Below, in pieces: positions 36,760 to 46,868 of a stretch of DNA of 64,000 bases. The notes under the pieces were generated by a model. That model saw nothing but the letters and a program-made list of their open reading frames with translations. It did not search any database and had not been told where the DNA came from. Made by a program: the position numbers and the translations under genes. How positions within the stretch are numbered: the first letter of the stretch is position 1; every line of letters begins with the position of its first letter. Source of the DNA: Euryodendron excelsum (taxonomy: Eukaryota > Streptophyta > Magnoliopsida > Ericales > Pentaphylacaceae); the NCBI GenBank assembly GCA_033060915.1, contig CM065381.1:50453836-50517835 (forward strand), in the 5' to 3' direction.

Positions 36760-36912
36760 CTCTTTGAGTTCCTTAGCGAAATCTTCTTCTTCGGCGGTAA
36801 ATTTGGTGATGGTTATCATTTTCGATGACTCTTTATTGGCCCCTAAGTTCACCCCTTCACTGTCCAAGAGTTCTTGCTTGCAAAAACTCCAAGAAAAGCT
36901 CTCAAAGTTCAA
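36760..36912 (-). pseudogene. Accessory ORF exon 1 (E4)
   Basis: Minus frame with KESSKMITITKFTAEEEDFA followed by KELKE and then GTGAAC, a splice-donor-like sequence. The E5 copy (about 53850-53993) keeps the pattern LG...ESPKVITIAEIVAEEE, with one small indel. Conservation at the amino-acid level in two diverged copies suggests a coding exon. No ATG is visible at the left limit (the open frame begins at TTG), so the true start is probably upstream or lost. Family unknown. Confidence 0.45.
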
Positions 36913-36964
36913 AAATTCAAACCAAACCTACAAGACTTGAATAAGGGGTTATTCTGATTTTTAA

Positions 36965-37015
36965 TCATTGGGCATGGTGCCACTAGCAATGGCGCCAAAG
37001 CAATTTTAAGCCTAG
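36965..37015 (-). promoter_or_regulatory. GGCGCC block upstream of the accessory ORF (E4)
   Basis: In accessory-ORF sense it reads TATGGCGCTAGGC, then CTTTGGCGCCATTGCTAGTG. The same arrangement precedes exon 1 in E5 (53735-53785) and the TATA box in the LTRs. It could be a promoter element for the antisense transcript. This is inference from shared sequence. Confidence 0.45.
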
Positions 37016-37197
37016 CGCCATAGGCTAGTTATGGACATTTTTGCCTTTTTGCCCACCAAATTCTGATTTTAAATGCCCCCTTGGCCCAATAAGCAATTTT
37101 CAAGCTCTCGTCTTCAAAACTTTCCAATTCTAATCCATGCAATCACAACACGGTCAACATGAGACTCTTACTTTATCGTTTTTTGCCTTCGACTAGT

Positions 37198-37220
37198 AAA
37201 GATAGAAAAAGAGGGGCAGT
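37198..37220 (+). promoter_or_regulatory. Polypurine tract of E4
   Basis: AAAGATAGAAAAAGAGGGGC lies directly before TGTAAGCATCTC. Its counterpart in E5 reads TAGGAAAAGAGGGGTAGC on the minus strand. It marks the LTR at 37221 as a 3' LTR of a + element. Confidence 0.8.
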
Positions 37221-38827
37221 TGTAAGCATCTCATTTTTGCCTACTTGATAATCTCTGACTTGACCGAACTCAAATTCAAACTGCACAGACACATTCAAGC
37301 CCAAACTAGATTTTCAGACTCAATCTAGTTAATCAACCACTTCACGGGTCCGTCATGCCCAATAGAGGCAAAATAACCAAAATGCCCTTAGAGCATCGCT
37401 AGGTCTAATTCCAGTTGGCACGTCTTCTTAACGACGGTAAGTTCGTATTTCAAGCCCAATTCTAGTTTCAATTTCAGTCCAGACCAGTCAAACTCAAATT
37501 GACACATCTTTCAAGAAAGTTAATCCCTTAGATAGTAAATTCATCCAGCACGACACATTTACTAAGAAAGCATAAAATCCCTCAGAACGATACGTCCCTT
37601 CAAACCCAATGACCAGTACAAAACCCAAGTTCCCGAGATGGTAAATCAGTTCACTTCTAGCACCTGCTAGCTCGCAAACAAAGAATGTCTACTATTTAGC
37701 ACGTCGATTAGGAAAGTACCTAAGGCCTCGAGGCAATAAAACCATCCAGTGACTTCCCGAGATCAAACAATCTCTGGAATGAATGCATACCATTAGAGTG
37801 ACTGAAACACTCACAAACATCGCAACCGTCAGAATGAAGAAAACACTCGTAAACAGGTCGACATCGGGAATGCCAACAAACCCCTTATGTCACGGGACCG
37901 AACACACCTCTTGCCATGGCATGTTTACCAAAGGACGGGATATCTTTGGAAACTAACTCGTCATACACTGTTAGAGTGATAAAAACACTCAAAACTCAGG
38001 TCAACACTAGTGCCTGCTAGCCCATTCAAGTAGAAAATGACCAAAATGCCCCTGGCAAGCCCCACTGGCAAGCTTCTTGATACAATACCTAAGACCTCAG
38101 AGTGGTAAGTCCACCCTTCCAAGATTGTCCCAAAGACAATCTAGCACGTTCTAGTGCCTTCGAGTCGTTTTTGGTTGATTTTGAGAACCACACCGACTTT
38201 TGGGTGTCAAGCTGATTACCTTTCAAGGATGCTTTCAATAGTATTCCTAACCTTCCAGTACCTTTTCAGGCCATTTCGAGCCCATTTCGTTATACCCGTT
38301 ATGAAATAACTATTTGGCCCTTAGTGGGCCGGTCGCCTTGTTCAACCACACCGGCTCTGGGTATCATATCGGCAATCCTCCGGAGTACTCTCAATGGTGT
38401 TTTTAACCTTCGAGTCTTCTCACAGTCAACTCCGGATCAATCCCGGTGTTCCCCAGCTCAAATGACTATTTTACCCCTAGTGGGCTGGTTGCCCTTTACA
38501 ACTACTCCGGCTCTGATCATTAAGCCAATTACCTTTAGGACACTCTTTTAGAGGTTCCCATCCATTCCCATCCAAGTTTGGCTACTCGGAACCTTCCAGA
38601 TCATTCCCAGACTTTTCAGAGTCACTCCTAGTGAACCCGGGTCAAATATTGCATGGTAGTCTCTAGGACAGGCGCCCAAATCTTATGCCTTGCGTCACAG
38701 GGGTCAAAGATCTATTTTTTGCTACCCTAAAGAGTTTCTTAAGTGGTTGGCACCACTCCTAGTGGGGCCTAGCCAAAATTTGATATGACACTACTACAAT
38801 AGGCGCTAGAGCCAAATTTTGGTTGCC

Positions 38828-38836
38828 TATAAATAC
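38828..38836 (+). promoter_or_regulatory. LTR TATA box (E4)
   Basis: GGTTGCCTATAAATACAGGC, 10-15 bp downstream of the GGCGC(T)AGAGCCAAATTTTGG block. Confidence 0.75.
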
Positions 38837-39555
38837 AGGCCACCCCCTCTATATTATGAACCCACAAAATTACTATAGAAACTTGGCCTCTTTGAAAATG
38901 GATTTCGAGTTGCACCAAAAACTCCAATTTTCTCAAGCATCCTTCAAACCCTAGCCTTTATACAATCTATACACTCAAACCCTAGCCTCCAAACATGCCT
39001 TGAAGATCAAGTACTGCGATATTGAAGCTGTTAAAGTGTTCATCAAGTATAAGTTCAATGGATCCGTTGAAAAAGTAAACCAAAGAATAAGACAAGTCCG
39101 AGTGAAGTCCACTATCAAAACATCAAAGCAAAAAGAAGACAAGGTAGGGTTTCTAGTTAAATTATGAAATCCCCACTTTCTCTTCTCCCTCCTAATCCAC
39201 TTAGGTTTTCTTTTATTTTAACCCCCATCTTCTATCTTCTCTTCTTATATATTTGAAATAAGGGACCTCTTGGTTCATGCCTAGGAAGGCCTTGGTGGAA
39301 ATCACCGTGTCGGGGTTTTTCTTTGAGTTCAACCTAAGACGGTGTGGGTTTGGCCCCCTTGGTTATGTGGTGAAGCCAAACCTTGTATGTTCATGTCCCT
39401 ATTGCATTGTTGCTATAATAATCATGCATTCAAAAATGTTTTCAAACTTGCATTAGAGGTCACTTTCAATACTTGCATTCAAAACCTTTTATTTCAAAGT
39501 TGTTTTCAAAACCAGAACCTTAAGGTGATACTAACCATTCCATAGTTAGAATTGT

Positions 39556-39560
39556 TTTAG
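39556..39560 (+). repeat. Target-site duplication TTTAG (left) of S1
   Basis: TTTAG before TGTCGCACCCC and again at 44106-44110 after GGTGCTTACA. With S1 removed the flanks read GTTAGAATTGTTTTAGGAAAG, as at the uninterrupted copy near 47383. Confidence 0.92.
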
Positions 39561-40854
39561 TGTCGCACCCCGGTTTTTGGGGTGTCCAAGGTGCTTCCTG
39601 CTCGGAGACCCTAAAGCACGAAACTCTGTCACTAGAACTCATCCTCTTAGAAGGACCAGTGCGACTAGGTTTAAAAATTGGTTTGACTAAGGGCTTTTTT
39701 AGAAAAATAGGAGTCGCCACCTAACTTGATTAAAGTGAGTTACGTCACCTAAAACTAAGCGCTAATCTGAAGATTAAACTTAGCGTTCTTTTGGAAAAGG
39801 TTTTGAAAACTCCTTCAAGAGAGGGTTTTTAAGAAAATAGGTTGTTTGGCAACCTTTGGAAAGATTCAAGCCCTTTTGGAAAATACCTCCATTTTGGTCA
39901 TTTGAAAACAGAAATCTATGGTTCGGGGGTTGGTTACGTGTAGGGAAGATATCCTAAGATCATCACCCTACCCCGCCCTTTCGGTACCTACATGTCTAAT
40001 CACCCTTTGTTCAATCACTAGAATAACCGATTACCATTGTCCACTTAATATCCACTTTAGAAAAATGAGGTTTAGTCATCACTTTTCGGATTGATGATGC
40101 ATGATGCAAGTTTTTGGAAGAAGTTTGAAATAGAAACTTTGAATTGATTGGAATTTTTGAAAAGGGATTAGAGTTGAAATAAAAGTTATGACCGCACCAT
40201 TTTAGATTGCCTACATATCTCATTTGGCGAGAATCAGGTCATTTGTAGTTCGGGCAAGAGCCCAATGGAAAATAGGCGCATTAGGGTCTTTGGAAGATTT
40301 GAAGAGACTTTGGGGTCTTTAGAAAAGTTTAAGACACTTGGAGGTTTTTGAAAGTTGAAGACTCTTTGTGGTCTTGGAAGTTTTGACTTGAAATTGGATG
40401 GTGTAGTATTTTGAAAATATTTTTGGATCAACTTAAGGAAGTTTTGGAAAAAAAAATGCTTTGACATGACTCAAGAGAGCTTGAAAGTGTTTCTGAAGTC
40501 TTGTTTTAAAAACCTTGGAGGCATGTTTTGATGAATTAATTTTTTAAAGTGGTTTTTGGAAATGGCAAAGGGTTTGGAATCCTAATATGGACAACCTTAG
40601 AGGTTGATCTTGATTTATCACTTGTCCTTGGAATCCCTAACCATGAGAGGGCTAGGGACACCTTAGGTTTGTGACCTTTTGAAAATGTCTTGAAGATGGA
40701 GTGCAAGAACATTTGAAGAGTTTATGGAGTTGGTTCTTTTTTTGAAATCATGAGAGTATGAGGTTTTGGAAAAATAGGTTATGAGAATAATTTAAGATTG
40801 AGTGATCATTTAAAAAAGGGTTCAAGAGTTGGAACCTTAGAGTGTACTAACCTA

Positions 40855-41045
40855 GGTTGAGTTAGCCCAGGGTTAGGGGTGACATAAGGTTAACTAACTT
40901 GGGTTAGGTGAACCTAGGGTGAATAAACTAGGGTCAAGTTAACCTAGGGTTGGTCAACTAGGGTCAAGTTAACCTAGGGTTGGATAACTAGGGTCAAGTT
41001 AACCTAGGGTTGCATAACTAGGGTCAAGTTAACCTAAGGTTAAAT
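40855..41045 (-). repeat. ~29-bp CCTAGGGTT tandem array in S1
   Basis: About five units of CTAGGGTCAAGTTAACC plus TAGGGTTGG. This is the short counterpart of 8040-8350. Confidence 0.85.
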
Positions 41046-42288
41046 TGGAGAATGATTTTGAAAGTTGTTTTGATGCATTCTTGGAAAGAGTTTTGAAAAC
41101 AAAACATGATATGCAATGGACTTTGGTTGGCAATCTTTTTGAAGATCATTTCCATGAAAATTTTGACTCTAGCCAAGAGTATGGTTTATATGGTTGGTGA
41201 TTGGAGACCATTCCAAGGAAGGTTTTCTCATAGCCATTATAACCTTTATCTTGACAAGAGTGGGGGTTTCAAAAATCAACATATTGATGGCAATTTTTGG
41301 ACAATCATTCTTGATGCAAAGATGGAGAGTATGCATTTTGAAAATCAACTTTTGAGAAGGATTTTGAAAACTACTTTTCAAGGGAACCATTCCATCAAGA
41401 GAGGGTTCATATGGCCAAACAAAAGAGAGACCACTCAAGAGAGGGTTCCATGGGGCCATTACAACCACTACACTTGAAAGAATGGAAATCTTGAAAATTA
41501 GAGAATTAGAAAGCAACTCTTATGCAAATTAAAATGTCATGACACCAAAATGAAAGTTAAGGGATAAGTAGGAGGTCTTCTAAGGCATAATTCCTAAAAT
41601 CCCATCCTACACTTCAAGGGGCCAACTCTTAAAACAATTTTTGAAAGAAATATAGAGCTTGGAGATGGCATGAAAATAAGAGCAATGTAAGCATTGTAGA
41701 GTATGACAATAAGCATAAAATGAAACCAAGCATGCAAAACATGACCAAAATAGTGATATGCAAAGGGTCATGATTACATACAAGGCTTTTAGGCTACACC
41801 ACATAAACAAGGGGCTCTTAAGCCATACCATCTTAAAGTGGGCTAGTGAGAGATCCCCGTACATGGTGGCTCTCACTTGCTTTCCTCTAGGCATAATCTA
41901 AGAGCCCTCTTAAGTCAAGCATGCAAGAAAGGGGGGTTGAAGATGAGGGTTAAAATAAAGAATAGCCTAAGTAGGCTAGGAGGGAGAAGAGAAGAGTGGG
42001 GGAAGACACAAATGTAAAAGGGATACCACCTTTTGCCTTCAACACACTTGTAGTCTTCAAGGGATGCTTTGATAGGAGCTTGAACGACTTCAAGAAGGCT
42101 TTGAGGGCTGGTAGGGAGTGTTTGATGGTGTATAAGGCTTTATATATGAAGTATATAGGCTTGGGGATGATGGAACCTAAGCTAAGTGTAGGAGGGATGA
42201 AGTGTGTATAGAGATTTGCAGTTCTGGAGTGACTTCAGCAGGGCTTCGCATCAGAAATTGGAGTTGGAATATGCAAAGGGTGGTCTGG

Positions 42289-42296
42289 TATTTATA
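42289..42296 (-). promoter_or_regulatory. LTR TATA box (S1)
   Basis: Minus strand TCTATAAATACCAGACC, in the same position as 9756-9763 of E1. Confidence 0.72.
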
Positions 42297-43599
42297 GAGA
42301 TTCTGGAATAGGCCTAGCGCAAGTACTACAAGCACCTGGCCAAAATTTGGCCGTGCGTATGTAGGACATGCGCAAGTACTGTTCTATTGCCAGAATGACA
42401 CGTGGGACCTCATGTACTAGATAAATCTTGACTGTTAATCAAAAGTTGGTCGATCTGATCAAAATTTGAGCGCATGTAGCATACGCTCCATCACCGGGAA
42501 GGTTCGTCCAAACTTTGCCTCGATAATTAAGTCAATCGGAAAGGTTTTAGGGGAATCGGTCGCACTCCGGATGTTCTCCCAAGGCTTCCGGTGAACTTTC
42601 ATGTTTTTAGAAAGTTTGAATTGTGTTTGGAAGTAGGGGATATCGTATTGCGAAGTGTGCCAAAAAGGTCACTTTTGCGGAGCGTCTGTGATACACTCCA
42701 GGGGCGTTTGAAAGTGGCTGTTTTCATTTCGTGTGATCAAGGCCTTCGAGAAGCGATCCATTCGATCGGATCATACCGTTGGAAAGTACTCTGAAAATAC
42801 TTTTGGGAATTTCCAAATTTACACGTTTCTCAAGTCATTTGATGGTGCGTTTTGATTAAGGAATCAGAGAGAAAGTCAACATTGGCGGAGCGTTTGCGAG
42901 ACGCTCCAGGGGTTACTGAAAGTTATAGTTTTTGCACCGTACGATGGACGGCTTCAGGACGCGATCTATTCGATCGAACTGTATCGATGGAAAGATCTAT
43001 GGATGAGCTTTTGAGAATTCCCTGATTTACGCATTTCTTAAGTCAGTTGACGGTGCGACCAGGGAATAAGGGGAAAAGACAATTTAGGCGGAGAGTCTGC
43101 GAGACACTCCAGGGAACTTTTATCGATTCGTGTGAGTTTAGTGTCGTAGGGTCTTCGTCGGGTTAAACAAGGTCGTGTGGTGAAACTCTCTGCTCGAAAT
43201 CCCAACGCCAATGCTGTGTCGGGGCATATTTGGGCTTTTAGGGGCAAAACGATCATTTTGACCAGGGTTTACTGCAAATGGTCAGGAATGTTTTGGTGTG
43301 TTGTGTTAAGTGTGTAGGGTTGTTCAGGAATGATTTTGGGAGAGTCTTTTACCATTCGGTGGGGTTTGTGCAGTGTTGAGGTGTTCAGGGGCAAAATGGT
43401 CATTTTGGCTGGAGTGGGCCAGAATAGGATCGGATTCAGACCAAATGGCGTGTGGGGGATGCCTAATGGTTTAACAACATTTTAAAAGGATGGACTTATT
43501 GTTTTGAGGGATTTTGAACTTTCCCAAAATGTGCATGGAGGCCCAAAGGGCAAGTTTGGTCATTTTTCACCGAATCGGGCTAGCAGGCGCCGGTGTTGA

Positions 43600-43940
43600 C
43601 CTATGTGTTGGTTCCCGAGACCGCCCGGTCTCAAAAAACTACCTGTGCGGTGTTGGTCTCCAATAACGCCCATTCTTAGAGAACTACCTGTAGGGGTGGT
43701 GTTGGTTCCTGAGAACGCCTAGTCCCAGAAAGCTACTTGGAATGGTGGTGTTGGTCTCTAAGAACGCCCGGTCTTAGAGAACTACCAAATGGCGAACATT
43801 CTATGTTGGTGGGCTAGTAGGCGCCAGAAGTGAATCATCTGGAATTTGATAAGGTGTTAGTCCCCGAGATCGCCCGATCTCGAGAAGCTACCTGGATGGC
43901 GTTGGTTTCTAGGACCGCCCGGTCCTGAAAGTTGCCTGGA
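43600..43940 (-). repeat. U3 tandem array with CGCCCGGTC motifs in S1
   Basis: Five imperfect units of about 50-60 bp containing GTTGGT(T/C)CC, AGA(A/C)CGCCCGGTC and AGAAAACTACCTGG-like stretches, one interrupted by a GGGCTAGTAGGCGCC piece. The E1 LTR lacks this array, so it is a private expansion of S1 or a loss in E1. Confidence 0.78.
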
Positions 43941-44105
43941 ATAATGGGGCCTAGGGCTCTAGCGGGTCTTTATGGACCCAAGAAGCGACCTGTTGGTTGG
44001 ATTGGAGATTGTAAGGCTCATCTTGAACTTGCATGTGTTGTGATGTTGGAAATCAAACCTGGTCGGGCCGGAGATTACCGAGCGAGCAAAAATGGGGTGC
44101 TTACA

Positions 44106-45170
44106 TTTAGGAAAGTGTTACATTTAATAAGACCATCAAGGTGCAAATTTGGGTTCAAACCTTAAATTGTTTTTCAAGAAATCACAACCTTAGGATTATT
44201 CTACTCATTCCATGGTTGTTGTTTTAGGAAAGTGTTACATCCAATGAAATCATCAAGGTCCATATTAGGGTTTCAAACCCTAGTAGTTGTCAAAATCACA
44301 ACCCTAGAATGGTTCTTGTCTTCTCATGATTAGAATTGTTTTAGAGAAGTGGGATATTGAAAAGAATTTTGAAAGTCTATATTGAAAACTTTCTAAAATA
44401 GTTTTGCAAATCCACTTCGTAAAAATTCTTCTCAAAGATTTACTTTCCAAAACTTTTAGTCTTAAAGTCCAAGTCAAAACCCTAGAGTCCATATTTAGGA
44501 AATCCTAGGTTTCTCACATAAATTCATAGCTTTCTATTTTCATCAAATCATAGATTTTCAAAACCATTTTCTATATAAGATCCTCGATTTCCTATATCGA
44601 AAGTCACATAAAATGATAGATTTCCAAAACTAAAGCTTTCCAATTTTAAGTCAAGTCAAATCTTTCCTAATTCCAATGTTTCCTAATGTCAATCTTTTCT
44701 AATTTCAAAACTTTCCAAAAACAAAAATTTTCTTTTTCAATTGAAATCCAATCTTGCCAATTCAAATGCATTGCATAAACCCTAGGTCTTATGATTGCTT
44801 AAATCCCTAGTTACCTCGAACTTAGGTCAAACATTTTCAAACTCAACTTTTCAAATTCAATTATTCTTAAATCAAATATTTCCAAATCCCAACTTTTGAA
44901 ATTTCAAATTCAAACCTTCCAAAACCAAACCTTTCCAAAATCAAATCTGTCCAATATTAAATCTTTCATAAAATGAAAACTTTCCTAATTTGGAACTTTC
45001 TGAATTCGAAACTTTTCTAAATTCAAACTTTCAAGTGCATGTTTAAATCCTAGGTTATGAAAAGTCCAAGGAGGCTGAAACCCTAGTTCAACCCCTAACC
45101 CTAAACTAGGAAACTTTAACTCTTTTCCAAGTTTTGAGTCTATATGAAGATAGTTTCCAAACCGCAGTTG
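44106..45170 (+). mobile_element. 3' LTR of E4, second part (U5)
   Basis: Resumes after S1 with TTTAGGAAAGTGTTACATT and continues with the AACCCTAG and CTTTCCTAA-type stretches also found at 47390-48900. It stops mid-U5 at ACCGCAGTTG, where a new LTR start follows. The remainder of this LTR could not be located with certainty. Confidence 0.7.
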
Positions 45171-46582
45171 TGTAAGCACCCAATTTTTGCCCGCTCGACA
45201 ATCTCTGATTCGCCCGAACTTATATTCAAACCAACACAGAAGTATTCAAGTCCAAATCAATTTTCTAGACTTAATCCAATCAATCAATCACTTTGCAGGC
45301 CTACCGAGTCCAACAGAGGCAAAATGACCAAAATACCTTTATGGCATTACTGGGTCTTATTCCAATTGGCACATCTTCCTAGAGACAGTAAGTCTCCATT
45401 TCAATCTCAAATTCAATTTCAAATCCAATTTCAATTTTGAGAATATTGATCTCTTAGGTAGTAAGACCATCCAGTCCGGCACATTTTTTGAGAAAACTCT
45501 TCAGAACGGTAAGTCCTTTCAAAACCGTGGACTAGGAGGGAACCCAAGTCCCCGAGATGGTAGAACGGTCCACCTTTGGGGCCTGCTAGCTAGTCAATAA
45601 AGAATGTTCGTTATTTGACATGTCTTTCGACTAATTTGATTCCTCAGACAATAAGTCCACTTAGCAACTTCCCGAGATCATGCAATCTTTGGAAGGAACG
45701 CGTACCGTTAGAGTGGCGGAAACACTCGCAAACATTGCAACCATCAGAGTGGCAGAAACACTCACAAATAGTTCGACATCAGGAATTGCCAACGAAACTC
45801 CTATATCACGGGACCAAACTCGCCTTTTGTTTGTGACACGTTTACCAAAGGACGAGATACCTTCAGAATCCAACTCGTCACACCATTTTTCTCCTGGGCA
45901 TCTGAGCACCTCGTAGAACCATACTGGCTCTGGGTATCATATCGGTAACCTCTCGAGAGTGCTTCTAATAGTATTCTCAACATTCCAATACCTTTCCAAA
46001 TCATTTCGAGTCTATTCTGGCAAACATAGTACAAAATGACTATTTTGCCCCTGGTAGGCCGGTTGCCTTTTCCAACCACATCGACTCTGGGTATTAAACT
46101 AAAAACCTTCCAAAACACTTTAGATAGTGTTTCCAAGCTTTAAGTCCTCTCATGAGTCATTCCGAGTCCAGTCTGGTGGTTTTCCGATCTAGTTGACCGT
46201 TTTTCCTCTAATAGCTCGATCGACCGTCTCGACATTATTTCTCAAGTCTGTTATCCCTCAGACACTATTTCAAGGGTTTCTACCCATTTTCGGCCTTTCA
46301 AATCATTCTCGTCCATCTGGAACATTTCTAGACCTTCCGAAGTCACTCCTGTGAAGCTAAGCCAAAAATTGCATGGTAGTGACTAATACAGGCACCCAAA
46401 TCTTTTGCCTTGTGTCTCAAGGGTTGAAAGATTCGTTGTTTGCCATCCTAAAACATTTCCTAAATGGCTGGCGCTACTAGCAGTGGCTTCAAGCCAAAAA
46501 TTGGCCTTGCGCCACTTCTCGTGGCGTTAGTAGAAAATTTGGCCTGGCACCATTGCAACAGGCTTCAAGCTAGTCTATTGTC

Positions 46583-46590
46583 TATAAATA
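46583..46590 (+). promoter_or_regulatory. LTR TATA box (N)
   Basis: TATTGTCTATAAATACAGAG, 20-120 bp downstream of repeated GGCGCTACTAGCAGTGGC and TTGCGCCACTTCTCGTGGCG blocks. Confidence 0.77.
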
Positions 46591-46848
46591 CAGAGCCTCC
46601 CTTACGTGAAAAGGGTCCACAAACTCAGTCCAGGAACTCTGCTTTTCAAATTACAGAGCTCGAAGTCTCTCCAAAACCCTAGCCTCTCTAGTCTCTTCAA
46701 ACCTAGCCTCCATACACTCATACACAAGCCTCCAAACCCTCCATTGAAGACCCAAGGTGCTGCAACTTGGAAGCTCTCAAGGATCAAGCAAATAAAGCAA
46801 ACAAATAAGAAGAAAACATGGTAGGCTTTCTTTTTATGTTTATATATA

Positions 46849-46868
46849 CCCCCCCCCCCCCCCCCCCC
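46849..46868 (+). repeat. Poly-C tract of 20
   Basis: An uninterrupted run of 20 C in R/U5 of LTR N. Other LTRs have only short or no C runs at this position, so it is a slippage-prone private expansion or an assembly uncertainty. Confidence 0.9.

Larger units (their letters stand above)
37221..39560 (+). mobile_element. 3' LTR of E4, first part (U3, TATA, start of R/U5)
   Basis: Starts TGTAAGCATCTCATTTTTGC after the PPT. U3 has repeated AAAATGCCC and ACTGGCAAG segments, the GGCGCC-type block at 38750-38815 and TATAAATAC at 38828-38836. Downstream come CCTAGCCTCCAAACATGCC, CACCGTGTCGGGG and TTATGTGGTGAAGCC, all also present in the other LTRs. The segment stops at the S1 insertion and resumes at 44106. 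Confidence 0.82.
39561..44105 (-). mobile_element. Solo LTR S1 (4545 bp)
   Basis: A complete LTR in minus orientation, TGTAAGCACCCCATTTTTGC at 44105 to CGGGGTGCGACA at 39561, with the TTTAG duplication on both sides and no internal region. That is the footprint of recombination between the two LTRs of a former full element. It parallels the E1 5' LTR (6682-11092) throughout, with a shorter CCTAGGGTT array and an extra U3 array at 43600-43940. The TATA box is at 42289-42296. Reading frames such as 41106-41477 are not conserved as proteins. Confidence 0.93.

Noticed and set aside
41106..41516. Overlapping 123-aa (+) and 115-aa (-) ORFs in S1, with a counterpart at 8481-8861
   Set aside because: They lie in LTR R/U5 and are open on both strands. 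The E1 counterpart is open in only one of them with different ends, so chance is the simpler reading.
45615..46136. Several overlapping ORFs on both strands in U3 of LTR N
   Set aside because: They fall in U3 subrepeats, with no domain and no conservation of frame in other LTRs.
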